A stretch of DNA of 64,000 nt, taken from assembly GCF_017302985.1 (NCBI RefSeq), contig NZ_JAFIMU010000007.1, positions 1,426,001 to 1,490,000 on the forward strand, read 5' to 3'. Below are positions 18,193 through 26,343 of this stretch, piece by piece. Position 1 is the first letter of the stretch. Every line of letters begins with the position of its first letter. A program made the translations under genes and the position numbers. This DNA comes from Corallococcus macrosporus (GTDB taxonomy: Bacteria > Myxococcota > Myxococcia > Myxococcales > Myxococcaceae). The notes beneath the pieces were generated by a model. That model made no database searches. It saw only the letters and a list, made by a program, of their open reading frames with translations, and was not told the origin of the DNA.

Positions 18193-20085
18193 ATGCCTTC
18201 TTCCAAACTGCCGTCCCTGACGCTGCGTGGGCGGCTGCTGCTGTACATGACCCTGGTGTCGTGCGTGCCGCTGCTGGCGCTGACCGGGCTGCAGGACCGG
18301 CTGATGCGCCAGCAGACGGAGGCGCAGCTGGACGCCTCGCTGCGCATGGAGGCGGAGGGCTTCAAGGACCTGCTGGAGTCCACCCTGGCGGAGCGCGAGG
18401 CGAGCGCCCACAGCTGGGCGGAGGACCCCATTTTGCGCCAGGCGCTGCGCACGAAGGACGCCGCGGACAGCGACGCGACGCTGGCGCTCCTGCAGCGGCG
18501 CTACCTCACCCTCAACGGCATCGTGCTCTTCAGCGACGACGGCGCGGTGGTCTCCGCCAGCCGGCCCGACCTCAAGGCGGCGTACGGGGGGCGCGCGGAG
18601 GCCGTGCGGCAGGCGGCGTGGTTCCGTCAGGCGCAGGCCGGCGCCACCACCGCCGAGGGCGTGGAGCAGGTGGACCCCATCTACGACGTGCAGGTGCTGC
18701 CCCTGGCGGTGCCGGTGATGGACGAGCGCGGCCAGCGGCTGGGCGTGCTGCTCGCGGCGTTCGACTGGGGCCAGGTGGGGGAGCTGGTGAAGCCCGCGCT
18801 CGCCCGGGCCCAGCACCGCGGCCACCACACCTTCTCCCTGGAGCTGCAGCGCGCGGATGGCCGGACGCTGTTCGACACGCGCAAGGGCGAGCACGACGAC
18901 ACGGGCCGCGTGGCCGTGCTCGCGGTGAACGGCTCGGACGTGCGCGACGTGGGGGACGGCTGGAGGTTCCTGGCCCAGTTGGATCCGGACGAGGCCTACG
19001 CGCCCCTCAACCAGATGCGCCAGCTGGTGCTGGGGCTGGCCGCCCTGCTCGTGGCGGGGGTGGGGCTGGGCTCGTGGATGCTGGCGCGCGGCATCACCCG
19101 GCCGCTGCGCGCGCTCAGCGAAGTGGTCCGCCGCGTGGTGAAGGAAGGCGACCTCACGCAGGTGATGGAGGTCCAGGCGGGGCGCGACGAGGTGGGCGAG
19201 CTCACCCAGGCCTTCGGGCAGATGATGAAGAACCTGCGCGAGACGGCCACCAGCCTCCAGGAGGCCACCCACGTCCTCAGCGAGACGGTGGCGGAGCTCA
19301 ACCTCGCCTCCGAGGTCCAGGAGCGCAACGTGGCCCGTCAGGCCGCCGCGCTCCAGGAGACGCAGGTGACGGCGCAGGAGATCAAGCAGACGTCGCTGCT
19401 GGCCGCGGAGAAGGCGGAGACGGTGCTGGGCGTGGCGGCGCGCGCGGAGGAGGTGGGCCGCGCGGGCGAGGTCGCCATCCGCGACAGCCTGGGCGGCTTC
19501 CAGGGCCTGCACGAGCAGTCCGGCGAGATGGCCATGCGCATCGTGCAGCTCAACGAGCGCACGCAGCAGATTGGCGGCATCACCCAGACGGTGAAGGACC
19601 TGGCGGACCAGTCCAACATGCTCGCGCTCAACGCGGCCATCGAGGCCGTGCGCTCCGGTGAGCACGGCAAGGGCTTCAGCGTGGTGGCGCGGGAGATCCG
19701 CAACCTGGCGGACCAGTCCATCCAGGCCACGGAGAAGGTGCGCGACATCCTGGGGGACCTGGGCCACGCCATCATCTCCACGGCGAAGATGACCGAGCAG
19801 AGCCACTCCAGCGTCGCGGAGGGCCTGGAGCAGGTGCGCACCAGCGGCGAGCATCTGAAGGAGCTGGCCACCATCGTCCAGGACAACGCCGCGGCGGCGC
19901 GGCAGATCGCCGGGGCGGTGAACCAGCAGAACGCGGGCATCGCGCAGATTTTCAGCGCGGTGACGGACCTGTCCTCCATGATGACGGAGACGCAGACCAG
20001 CCTGAAGTCCACCACCGGCGCGGCGAAGCGGCTGCAGGAAGTCGCGGGCCAGATGGAAGGCGTCGCGCGGTCCTACCGCATCTGA
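18193..20085 (+). CDS. Methyl-accepting chemotaxis protein
   Basis: 630 residues. First transmembrane helix about 15-35 (LLLYMTLVSCVPLLALTGL), a periplasmic double-Cache-like sensor about 36-275, second helix about 278-300 (QLVLGLAALLVAGVGLGSWM), HAMP domain about 300-355 (ITRPLRALSEVVRRV) and a cytoplasmic signalling hairpin about 370-605. The conserved tip reads LADQSNMLALNAAIEAVRSG, which contacts CheA/CheW. No C-terminal pentapeptide for CheR docking. No che genes are adjacent, so it is an orphan receptor feeding one of the host's Che/Frz-type systems. The HAD gene follows 18 nt downstream. Confidence 0.93.
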   Translation: MPSSKLPSLTLRGRLLLYMTLVSCVPLLALTGLQDRLMRQQTEAQLDASLRMEAEGFKDLLESTLAEREASAHSWAEDPILRQALRTKDAADSDATLALLQRRYLTLNGIVLFSDDGAVVSASRPDLKAAYGGRAEAVRQAAWFRQAQAGATTAEGVEQVDPIYDVQVLPLAVPVMDERGQRLGVLLAAFDWGQVGELVKPALARAQHRGHHTFSLELQRADGRTLFDTRKGEHDDTGRVAVLAVNGSDVRDVGDGWRFLAQLDPDEAYAPLNQMRQLVLGLAALLVAGVGLGSWMLARGITRPLRALSEVVRRVVKEGDLTQVMEVQAGRDEVGELTQAFGQMMKNLRETATSLQEATHVLSETVAELNLASEVQERNVARQAAALQETQVTAQEIKQTSLLAAEKAETVLGVAARAEEVGRAGEVAIRDSLGGFQGLHEQSGEMAMRIVQLNERTQQIGGITQTVKDLADQSNMLALNAAIEAVRSGEHGKGFSVVAREIRNLADQSIQATEKVRDILGDLGHAIISTAKMTEQSHSSVAEGLEQVRTSGEHLKELATIVQDNAAAARQIAGAVNQQNAGIAQIFSAVTDLSSMMTETQTSLKSTTGAAKRLQEVAGQMEGVARSYRI

Positions 20086-20103
20086 AACCGGGAGCGTCCC
20101 TTC

Positions 20104-20712
20104 GTGTCCGCCGTCCCCGCCGTGAAGGCCGTGCTGCTGGACCTGGGCAACGTGCTGGTGTTCCACGACAACGCGCTGCTCTTCGCGCGCCTCGCGGCGC
20201 GGGCGGGGCTGGAGCCGCAAGAGGCCTCCAGGCGGCTCACCGGCGCGGGGTGGACGGCGGCGAACCGGGGCCTGCTGGACGCGGAGGGCATCCGTCAGGA
20301 CGTCTGCGGCGCGCTGGGCGTGGACCTGTCCATGGCGGAGTTCGCGCCCCTGTGGAGCAGCCACTTCGCGGTGCACGACGCGGTGCTGCCGCGCGTGGAG
20401 GGGCTGGCGGGCCGCGTGAGGTTGGTGCTGGTGTCCAACACCAACGCGCTGCACGTGGCCTATCTGAAGCCGCTGCTGCCCGTGCTCCAGCGCTTCGACG
20501 CGCTGGTGATGAGCTGTGAGGTGGGGCACGTGAAGCCGGAGCCGGCCATCTACCGGCTCGCGCTGGAGAAGGCCGGCTGCGCGCCGCAAGAGGCCGCCTT
20601 CTTCGACGACCTGCCGGAGTTCGTGGACGCGGCGCGGGCGCTGGGGCTGCGCGGGCACGTCTTCACGGACGCGCCCACGTTCGACACGCAGCTCAAGTCG
20701 CTGGGGCTGTGA
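20104..20712 (+). CDS. HAD-superfamily hydrolase (YihX-like)
   Basis: 202 residues, GTG start with GGGAG 9 nt upstream. HAD motifs: I, LLDLGNVLV (nucleophile Asp); II, VLVSNTN; III, the Lys in VGHVKPEPAIYRLAL; IV, FFDDLPEFVDAA. The DLGN form of motif I is typical of the YihX/glucose-1-phosphate phosphatase group of haloacid dehalogenase-like phosphatases. Cytoplasmic. Its stop codon is one base away from the stop of the convergent GST gene. Confidence 0.85.
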   Translation: MSAVPAVKAVLLDLGNVLVFHDNALLFARLAARAGLEPQEASRRLTGAGWTAANRGLLDAEGIRQDVCGALGVDLSMAEFAPLWSSHFAVHDAVLPRVEGLAGRVRLVLVSNTNALHVAYLKPLLPVLQRFDALVMSCEVGHVKPEPAIYRLALEKAGCAPQEAAFFDDLPEFVDAARALGLRGHVFTDAPTFDTQLKSLGL

Positions 20713-20713
20713 G

Positions 20714-21364
20714 CTACCGGTAGCGCGCCAGGGGCGGCTCGGACCGGGCGGCCTCCGTCCACTTGAGCATCGCGGGCAGGCCCAGGACCGCGTCGCGGTA
20801 CGCGGCGTTCTCCGGGCGGAACGGGACGCCGTAGGTGACGAAGCGGGTGATGACGGGCGCGTAGAACGCGTCCGCGATGCTGAAGGTGCCGAAGAGGAAG
20901 GGCCCGCCCTTTCCGTAGCGCTCGCGGCAGCCCGCCCACAGCCCCTGGATGCGCGCGATGTCCGCGTGCACGCCCGGCGCGTCCAGCCCCGGCACCGTCT
21001 TGCGCGCGCTGATGTCCATGGGGAGGTTCGTGCGCAGGGCCGTGAAGCCGGAGTGCATCTCCGACGTCACCGAGCGCGCCATCGCGCGCGCCGCGCGGTC
21101 CTCCGGCCACAGCTTCGCTTCCGGGAAGGCCTCCGCCACGTACTCGCAGATGGACAGCGAATCCCACACCACGGTGTCGCCGTGCTTGAGCACGGGCACC
21201 CGCCCGCTGGGCGAGTGCATGGCGATGAGCGCCGCCGTCTCCGGCGTGTCCAGCGGCACCACCACCTCGCGGAACGGCTGGCCGGTGTGGGCCAGGGCCA
21301 GGTAGGGGCGCAGCGACCACGAAGAGAAGTTCTTGGAACCAACGACCAGGGTGAGCTCGGACAT
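20714..21364 (-). CDS. Glutathione S-transferase family protein
   Basis: 216 residues starting at MSELTLVVGSKNFSSWSLRP; the frame is open 14 codons further up but the conserved thioredoxin-like domain begins here. The N-terminal domain has the GST catalytic region SKNFSSWSLRPYLAL, the cis-Pro strand GRVPVLKHGD and the glutathione-gamma-Glu motif DSLSICEYVAE. The C-terminal helical domain includes FLFGTFSIADAFYAP. The Ser-rich N-terminus resembles zeta/beta-like bacterial GSTs. It follows the cyclase-domain gene after 38 nt on the same strand. Confidence 0.85.
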   Translation of the reverse strand: MSELTLVVGSKNFSSWSLRPYLALAHTGQPFREVVVPLDTPETAALIAMHSPSGRVPVLKHGDTVVWDSLSICEYVAEAFPEAKLWPEDRAARAMARSVTSEMHSGFTALRTNLPMDISARKTVPGLDAPGVHADIARIQGLWAGCRERYGKGGPFLFGTFSIADAFYAPVITRFVTYGVPFRPENAAYRDAVLGLPAMLKWTEAARSEPPLARYR

Positions 21365-21402
21365 GGCGCGGCACCTTACCGCCGCGCGCCCGGCCACGAA
21401 CC

Positions 21403-22014
21403 TCAACCGTCCGCGGGAGCCCGCTTACGGCCCAGCAGTGAACGCACGCGCGACAGGAGCGCCCGCTCGTTGCGGCCCTCCTTCGGCGAGTCGATGCGGA
21501 ACACCGCCACCGGCAGCCGGATGTTCTTCAGCTCGTTGCGGCCCAGGCGCACGGGCGGCGCCTTCAGGCGGCCCTCCAATTGCGCGGCCAGCGTCTCGCT
21601 GACGTAGACGGTGCCCGGACGCGCCAGGGACTCGATGCGGGCCGCCAGGTTGACGCCCTCGCCGAACACGTCGCCGTCGCGGTGCACCACCATGCCCAGG
21701 TGCGCGCCGGCGCGGACGGACACGCGCTGCTCGGTGGGCACGGCGCGGTTGCGCGCGTCCACGGCGGCGCGCCACTCCAGCGCGAACGCGACCGCGGGCA
21801 GGCCCGATTCGAACTCCAGGAGGAAGCCGCCCTCCTCCAGCCGCTTCACCTCGCGGCCACCGTGGCGCGCGAGCAACCCGCGCACCAGCTGACCGTGCTC
21901 CTCGTGCAGCGCTTGTTGTAGCGACTCATCCCGCCAGCGTTGACCTTCGGGGGCCTCCATGTCCGTGAACATGATGGCCGACATCGTCCGGGGCTCCGGA
22001 GCCTCCACCACCAT
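21403..22014 (-). CDS. Class III nucleotidyl cyclase-domain protein
   Basis: 203 residues, start with AGGGAGG-type site upstream. One guanylate/adenylate cyclase catalytic domain spans about 10-170: metal Asp in IMFTDMEA, FLLEFESGLPAV, RAGAHLGMV, and GDVFGEGVNLAARI. The second metal Asp normally in the EGDGF(F/L) segment is replaced (EEGGFLLEF), so catalytic activity is doubtful and it may act as a nucleotide-binding regulator. No membrane segment. Upstream gene of a two-gene run with the GST. Confidence 0.75.
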   Translation of the reverse strand: MVVEAPEPRTMSAIMFTDMEAPEGQRWRDESLQQALHEEHGQLVRGLLARHGGREVKRLEEGGFLLEFESGLPAVAFALEWRAAVDARNRAVPTEQRVSVRAGAHLGMVVHRDGDVFGEGVNLAARIESLARPGTVYVSETLAAQLEGRLKAPPVRLGRNELKNIRLPVAVFRIDSPKEGRNERALLSRVRSLLGRKRAPADG

Positions 22015-22320
22015 CGTGCATCCTCCCTCCCCCCGGCGTGAGACGACCGTGATGCTACCGCACGACGGGCGCCGGCTCCCAACCACCCCGGGAAGGCGCC
22101 CGGACGGCGACGTTCCGGGGAACGCAACCGTGCGAAGACAGAGGCGGACTGAAGATCCGCACTCTCACGGTAGCGCCCTCCTGACGCGGCGCACCAAGCA
22201 CCCACGAGGTTCTGGGTCGGGGTTGTCCTGCACCCGACGCGGGGTGTTGGGAGACGTCCAGTGCGCGTCAGGTGATGGGCGCACGCCACGTCCGCGCCGG
22301 CCACGGAGGGTCCGCGGACG
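22015..22320. other. Divergent intergenic region
   Basis: 306 nt between the cyclase gene and the first of the tandem paralogs. It contains a short palindrome CGTTCCGGGGAACG (22111-22124) and a small hairpin GCGGA-N7-TCCGC (around 22144-22160). No coding frame, RNA gene or clear promoter boxes are seen. Confidence 0.35.
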
Positions 22321-23169
22321 ATGATCCACTCAGACGAGAAGGTCCGGCAGATGGCGCGCTCGCTGCTGCCATCGAAGAACCGGGAGGCGTCGCGAGCCGC
22401 GCGAGCCCACATCCATCGTGCGGCCCGCAAGGAGGTCCGCCAGGAGCTGGCGCTGTGGTTGCGGTGCAACGACCTGGATGAGGACGTGCCGCCCTGCGCA
22501 CCGTGGGAGGACGCGGCCATCCGCCGGCAGGTGAACTGGCGTCAGAGCGGTGACAAGGTGAAGCCCTTCATCCGCTGGGCCACCGCGCGCACGCGCCACC
22601 TGCCGCGCGAGCACCGCCGGAGCCACGTGCGGGGCCTGCTGCCCAAGAGCGTCATCGGCGAGCACGCGCTGGGCCACCTGGAGCGCACGCCCGCGTTCGA
22701 GGACCCCGTCGAAGCCGCGTGGCGCAATCGCTACTGGCTGCGCCAGCGTCAGCAACGCAAGGGCGCGCTGCTGGACCGGGGTGAACAGGCGCGACTCCTG
22801 CGCGCGCTCCTGCTGGAGCCCGAGGGCCACCGCACCTTCAACCGCTACCTGCGCGAGCGCTACACGGTGACGGGGACGCTGAACGGCGAATCCCCCGCGA
22901 ACCGCAAGCTCGCGCAGGTGCCGTCGCACCGCCCGCTGCTCGGCGTGCACGACGTGGAGCCCTTCCTGGATTCGCTCCAGCCCAACGCGTGGGGTTCGCA
23001 CTTCCACACGTGGGGCACGCTGACGCCACCGCTGGACTGGGTGCGCTGGTTCCTCCAGCGCTTCAAAGCCCACCGGGGTCACATCCCGTCCGTGCGCGCC
23101 GCGCTGGAGGCGGAAGGGCTGCTGAGGCGTGTCGTCACGGCGCGGCCACGAAAGACCCACGGGCGATGA
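22321..23169 (+). CDS. Unrecognised protein, first of a tandem paralog pair
   Basis: 282 residues. I do not recognise the family. It starts MIHSDEKVRQMARSLLPSKN, is highly basic (many Arg/His) and predicted helical, with Trp-rich motifs VNWRQSGDKVKPFIRWATAR and NAWGSHFHTWGTLTPPLDWV. No signal peptide, membrane helix or classical catalytic motif. The C-terminal FKAHRGHIPSVRAALEAEGL is nearly identical in the next gene. The high positive charge would suit nucleic-acid or polyanion binding, but that is only a guess. The stop overlaps the next start (ATGA), so the two are co-translated. Confidence 0.75.
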   Translation: MIHSDEKVRQMARSLLPSKNREASRAARAHIHRAARKEVRQELALWLRCNDLDEDVPPCAPWEDAAIRRQVNWRQSGDKVKPFIRWATARTRHLPREHRRSHVRGLLPKSVIGEHALGHLERTPAFEDPVEAAWRNRYWLRQRQQRKGALLDRGEQARLLRALLLEPEGHRTFNRYLRERYTVTGTLNGESPANRKLAQVPSHRPLLGVHDVEPFLDSLQPNAWGSHFHTWGTLTPPLDWVRWFLQRFKAHRGHIPSVRAALEAEGLLRRVVTARPRKTHGR

Positions 23170-24038
23170 TCCACTCCGACGAGAAGGTCCGGCAGATGGC
23201 GCGCTCGCTGCTGCCGAGCACGAACCGCAAGGGCGCGCGCCGGGCTCGCGCGGGCATCCACCGTGCGGCGCGCAGGCAGGTCCAGCAGGAGCTGGACGCG
23301 TGGCTGAGCCACGGAGACCTGGAGCGGGACACGCCGCCCCTGGCCCCATGGGAGGGGGTGACGATCCACCGCCAGGTGTCCCGGCGGCGCTCGGCCGACA
23401 AGGTGAACCCGTTCATCCGCTGGGCCACGGCCCGCACGCGCGACCTCCCATGGGAAGCGCGCTGGGGCCATGTGCGCGGTATCCTTCCCCAGAGCGTCAT
23501 CGGGGAGCACGCGCTGAGCCACCTGGAGAACACGGCCGCCTTCGAGGATCCGTTCGAAGCCGAGCAGCGCCAGCGCCTCCGGAAGTGCCTGGCCCGGCGC
23601 CACAAGGGAAGAGTGCGGGACCGGGGTGAGCAGGCCGGGCTGCTGCGCAGGCTGTTGGAACAACCCGATGGCCAGCGCACCTTCAACCGCTTCCTGCGCG
23701 AGCGGCACGCCTGGGCGGCCTCACCCCGCAATGTCGCGTCCCGGCCCCGCGACGGGATCCTTCCGCCGCACCGGCCGCTGCTGGGCGCGCACGACGTGCT
23801 CCCCTTCCTGGACACGCTGAAGCGGCATCCCTGGGGCAACGATGTCCGCGTCTGGGGGACGCTGGATCCGCCGGCGCACTGGGTGCGGCTGTTCCTCCAG
23901 CGCTTCAAGTCGCACCGGGGCCACATCCCTTCCGTGCGCGCCGCGCTGGAGGAGGAAGGGCTGCTGGGGCGTGACCCGCTGGCGGTCCTCGGCGGAAGGG
24001 CCGCGGCGGCCCGGGCACGCAAGCCCCTGGGACGCTGA
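23166..24038 (+). CDS. Unrecognised protein, second of a tandem paralog pair
   Basis: 290 residues, sharing the start MIHSDEKVRQMARSLLPS and the same order of motifs with its upstream neighbour (PFIRWATARTRDLP, LPQSVIGEHALSHLE, RTFNRFLRERHAW, HRPLLGAHDVLPFLD, WVRLFLQRFKSHRGHIPSVR). The two proteins are similar along their whole length, so this is a gene duplication that has diverged. The N-terminal coding DNA is still almost identical (about 50 nt). Overlapping ATGA junction indicates stoichiometric expression, perhaps of a heteromer. Function unknown. A long perfect inverted repeat lies just downstream. Confidence 0.75.
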   Translation: MIHSDEKVRQMARSLLPSTNRKGARRARAGIHRAARRQVQQELDAWLSHGDLERDTPPLAPWEGVTIHRQVSRRRSADKVNPFIRWATARTRDLPWEARWGHVRGILPQSVIGEHALSHLENTAAFEDPFEAEQRQRLRKCLARRHKGRVRDRGEQAGLLRRLLEQPDGQRTFNRFLRERHAWAASPRNVASRPRDGILPPHRPLLGAHDVLPFLDTLKRHPWGNDVRVWGTLDPPAHWVRLFLQRFKSHRGHIPSVRAALEEEGLLGRDPLAVLGGRAAAARARKPLGR

Positions 24039-24060
24039 GCCCTCCCGGCGGCGTCGCCCT

Positions 24061-24095
24061 GCCCGAACCTGTCCGACTGTCGGACAGGTTCGGGC
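24061..24095. terminator. 17-bp perfect inverted repeat between convergent genes
   Basis: GCCCGAACCTGTCCGAC and its exact reverse complement are separated by one base (T at 24078). It lies 22 nt after the tandem paralog stop and 39 nt before the convergent S46 peptidase stop, the position of a shared terminator. There is no U-tract on either strand, so a strong hairpin terminator is likely but a protein-binding dyad is not excluded. Confidence 0.6.
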
Positions 24096-24134
24096 CGCAT
24101 GGAGCGGCGGTGGGCCGCCCCGGGTTCCCGGGGC

Positions 24135-26213
24135 CTAGCGGGCCGGAGCGGCGGACGCGGACTGCGCGCCCTTCAGCTCGTTGACCACGCGGGTGGCGCC
24201 GTAGACGTGCTCCAGCGCGGCCATGATGCCGTCGCCGTGCACCGCCACCGCGCGGTGCGTCTCCGGCACGTAGAGGTAGCGGCCGCCGAGCGACGGCAGG
24301 TTGCCGTCGAAGATGAGCCCCACCACCTGCCCGTCGCGGTTCACCACCGGCGAGCCCGAGTTGCCGCCGATGATGTCGTTGGTCGTCGCCATGTCCAGCG
24401 GCGTCGCGTCCGGCACCTTGCCCTTCGCCTTCACCCACGGCGCCGGCAGCTTGAAGGGCTCCTTGCCCGTGTCACGCCCGTACGCACCGCCGAACGTGGT
24501 CAGCGCGGGCACGGCCTTGCCGTTGTCGTCCCAGCCCTTCACCTGCCCGTAGTTGAGCCGCAGCGTGAACGTCGCGTCCGGTGCGCCCGCGGTGCCGTTC
24601 ACCAGCAGGTACGCCTTCGCCAGCCGCTCGCCGTTGCGCTTGAGCACCGCCTCCACCGTGTCCTCGTAGCGCTTGCGCGACGCGCGCGTCTCCGCGTCCA
24701 CCTTGCGCGCCAGGACGATCATCGGATCCTTCGACGCGGCCACCGCCGCCTTGCCGCCCTCCAGCAGCGCCTGGCGCACCTTCACGTCGCCCAGCTTCGA
24801 GCCCTTCACCAGCGCCTTCGCCAGGTCCGCCGGGGCCTCCTTCTCCAGCACCGTGCGCACGAACGGATCATCCGCGCCCAGCGTCTCGCGCAGCTTGTTG
24901 AAGCCGAACGTCAGCGTCAGCGCCTCCAGCTCCGCGGGAATGGGCGCCTCACGCAGCAGCCGCTGCTTCAGCGCCGGGAGCTGGCCGTCGGTGTACTCGC
25001 GCAGGCGCTCCCCGTTGGGCTTGGGCAGCTCGTCCGCCGCGCGCACCAGCGCCTGGGCGTAGGAGAACAGGTCGGAGCGGAACGCGTCCCCCGCGCCCTT
25101 CATCCGGTAGTCGTTCATCATCCGGCGCCACGCGTCCAGCGCCTGCGCCGTCTCCTCCCACATGCCCTGCGTCAGCGCCTTCGCCTGGGGGTTCGCGTCG
25201 ATGCGCTTGCGCAGCTCCGCCTCCTCCTGCCGCTTGCGCGCGAGCACCGCGGGGTCCGCCAGCGTCTCCTGCCGGCCCTTCAGCGCCTTGAGCCCGTTCT
25301 CCACGCCGCGCAGGCTGGAGCGCGCCACGCGGTAGCGCTCCGGCGACGCGCTGGTGAACTCGCGCAGCGCGCCGCGCATCTCCGCCAGCTGGAGCAGCGT
25401 CTGGGGCAGCGCCACGTCGCGCTGGAACTCCAGCTCCGCCACCGTGCTCTTGCGCTCCGTGCCGCCCGGGTGGCCGGAGACGAAGACGAGGTCGCCCTCC
25501 TTCGCCCCCTCCTTCGCCCACGGCAGGAAGTCCGGGCTCTTCGCCGGCGCGTCGTCCTGCCACACGCGCACGAAGGACACGTCGTAGCCGTAGCGCGGGA
25601 AGTTGAAGTTGTCCGCGTCACCGCCAAAGGCGGCCATGGAGAACTCCGGCGCGAACACGAGCCGCACGTCCTGGAAGCGGCGGTACTTGTAGAGCTGGTA
25701 CTTGCCGCCGTTGTAGAGCGTCACCACGTCGCAGCGCACGTCCGCGCCGGTGGTGCACGCGGCCTCCACCGCGGCCATCTCCTTCTTGAGCGCGGTGTTG
25801 AAGGCGGCGCCGGACAGGCCCTTCGTCGCCGTGTTCATCCGCTCGGTGACGTCCGTCATCTCCACCAGTTGGTTGGCTTCAATCTTGGGACAGCGCCGCT
25901 CCTCCTTCGCCGTCTTCGCCTGGAAGCCCTTCGCCAAGAGGTCGTCCTTCGCGGTCGTCAGCTCCTCGATGCAGCTGCGCACGCAGTGGTGGTTCGTCAT
26001 CACCAGGCCGTCCGGCGACACGAAGCTCGCGGAGCAGCCGCCCGCGAGCCGCACGGAGCCCAGGCGCACCTTGTCCAGCCAGGCCTGCGTGGGCTCGAAG
26101 CCGTAGGCCTTCTTCACCTGGGCGGCGGGAAAGGCATCGTAGGTCCACATGCCCTCGTCCGCCGCGGCGGGGAGGGACGACAGCAGGCCAAGCGCGAGCA
26201 GTCTGCGGTACAC
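24135..26213 (-). CDS. S46 family dipeptidyl-peptidase
   Basis: 692 residues with a GTG start preceded by AAGGAAG. Signal peptide about 1-18. Chymotrypsin-like S46 catalytic residues are visible: His in VMTNHHCVRSC (about 75), Asp in GGDADNFNFPRYG (about 200) and Ser in GGNSGSPVVN (about 619). The family cleaves dipeptides from N-termini outside the cytoplasm. The specificity position after the Ser loop reads IFDGN with Gly, as in DPP7 (hydrophobic P1 preference) rather than the Arg of DPP11; this is inference from the known family. It suits a predatory bacterium that feeds on protein. Divergent from the lipase gene. Confidence 0.92.
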   Translation of the reverse strand: MYRRLLALGLLSSLPAAADEGMWTYDAFPAAQVKKAYGFEPTQAWLDKVRLGSVRLAGGCSASFVSPDGLVMTNHHCVRSCIEELTTAKDDLLAKGFQAKTAKEERRCPKIEANQLVEMTDVTERMNTATKGLSGAAFNTALKKEMAAVEAACTTGADVRCDVVTLYNGGKYQLYKYRRFQDVRLVFAPEFSMAAFGGDADNFNFPRYGYDVSFVRVWQDDAPAKSPDFLPWAKEGAKEGDLVFVSGHPGGTERKSTVAELEFQRDVALPQTLLQLAEMRGALREFTSASPERYRVARSSLRGVENGLKALKGRQETLADPAVLARKRQEEAELRKRIDANPQAKALTQGMWEETAQALDAWRRMMNDYRMKGAGDAFRSDLFSYAQALVRAADELPKPNGERLREYTDGQLPALKQRLLREAPIPAELEALTLTFGFNKLRETLGADDPFVRTVLEKEAPADLAKALVKGSKLGDVKVRQALLEGGKAAVAASKDPMIVLARKVDAETRASRKRYEDTVEAVLKRNGERLAKAYLLVNGTAGAPDATFTLRLNYGQVKGWDDNGKAVPALTTFGGAYGRDTGKEPFKLPAPWVKAKGKVPDATPLDMATTNDIIGGNSGSPVVNRDGQVVGLIFDGNLPSLGGRYLYVPETHRAVAVHGDGIMAALEHVYGATRVVNELKGAQSASAAPAR

Positions 26214-26343
26214 GGGGAGTCTTCCTTCGTGGGTAGGGGAAACGGACGGCCGGTTTTGTCAACGCGGCCGGGCGCGCGTCAACCGCTCGGGACGCCGGGT
26301 ATTCCAAGCCCATCCCGGGAGCGTGGGGTATGCTGGCGAGCCC

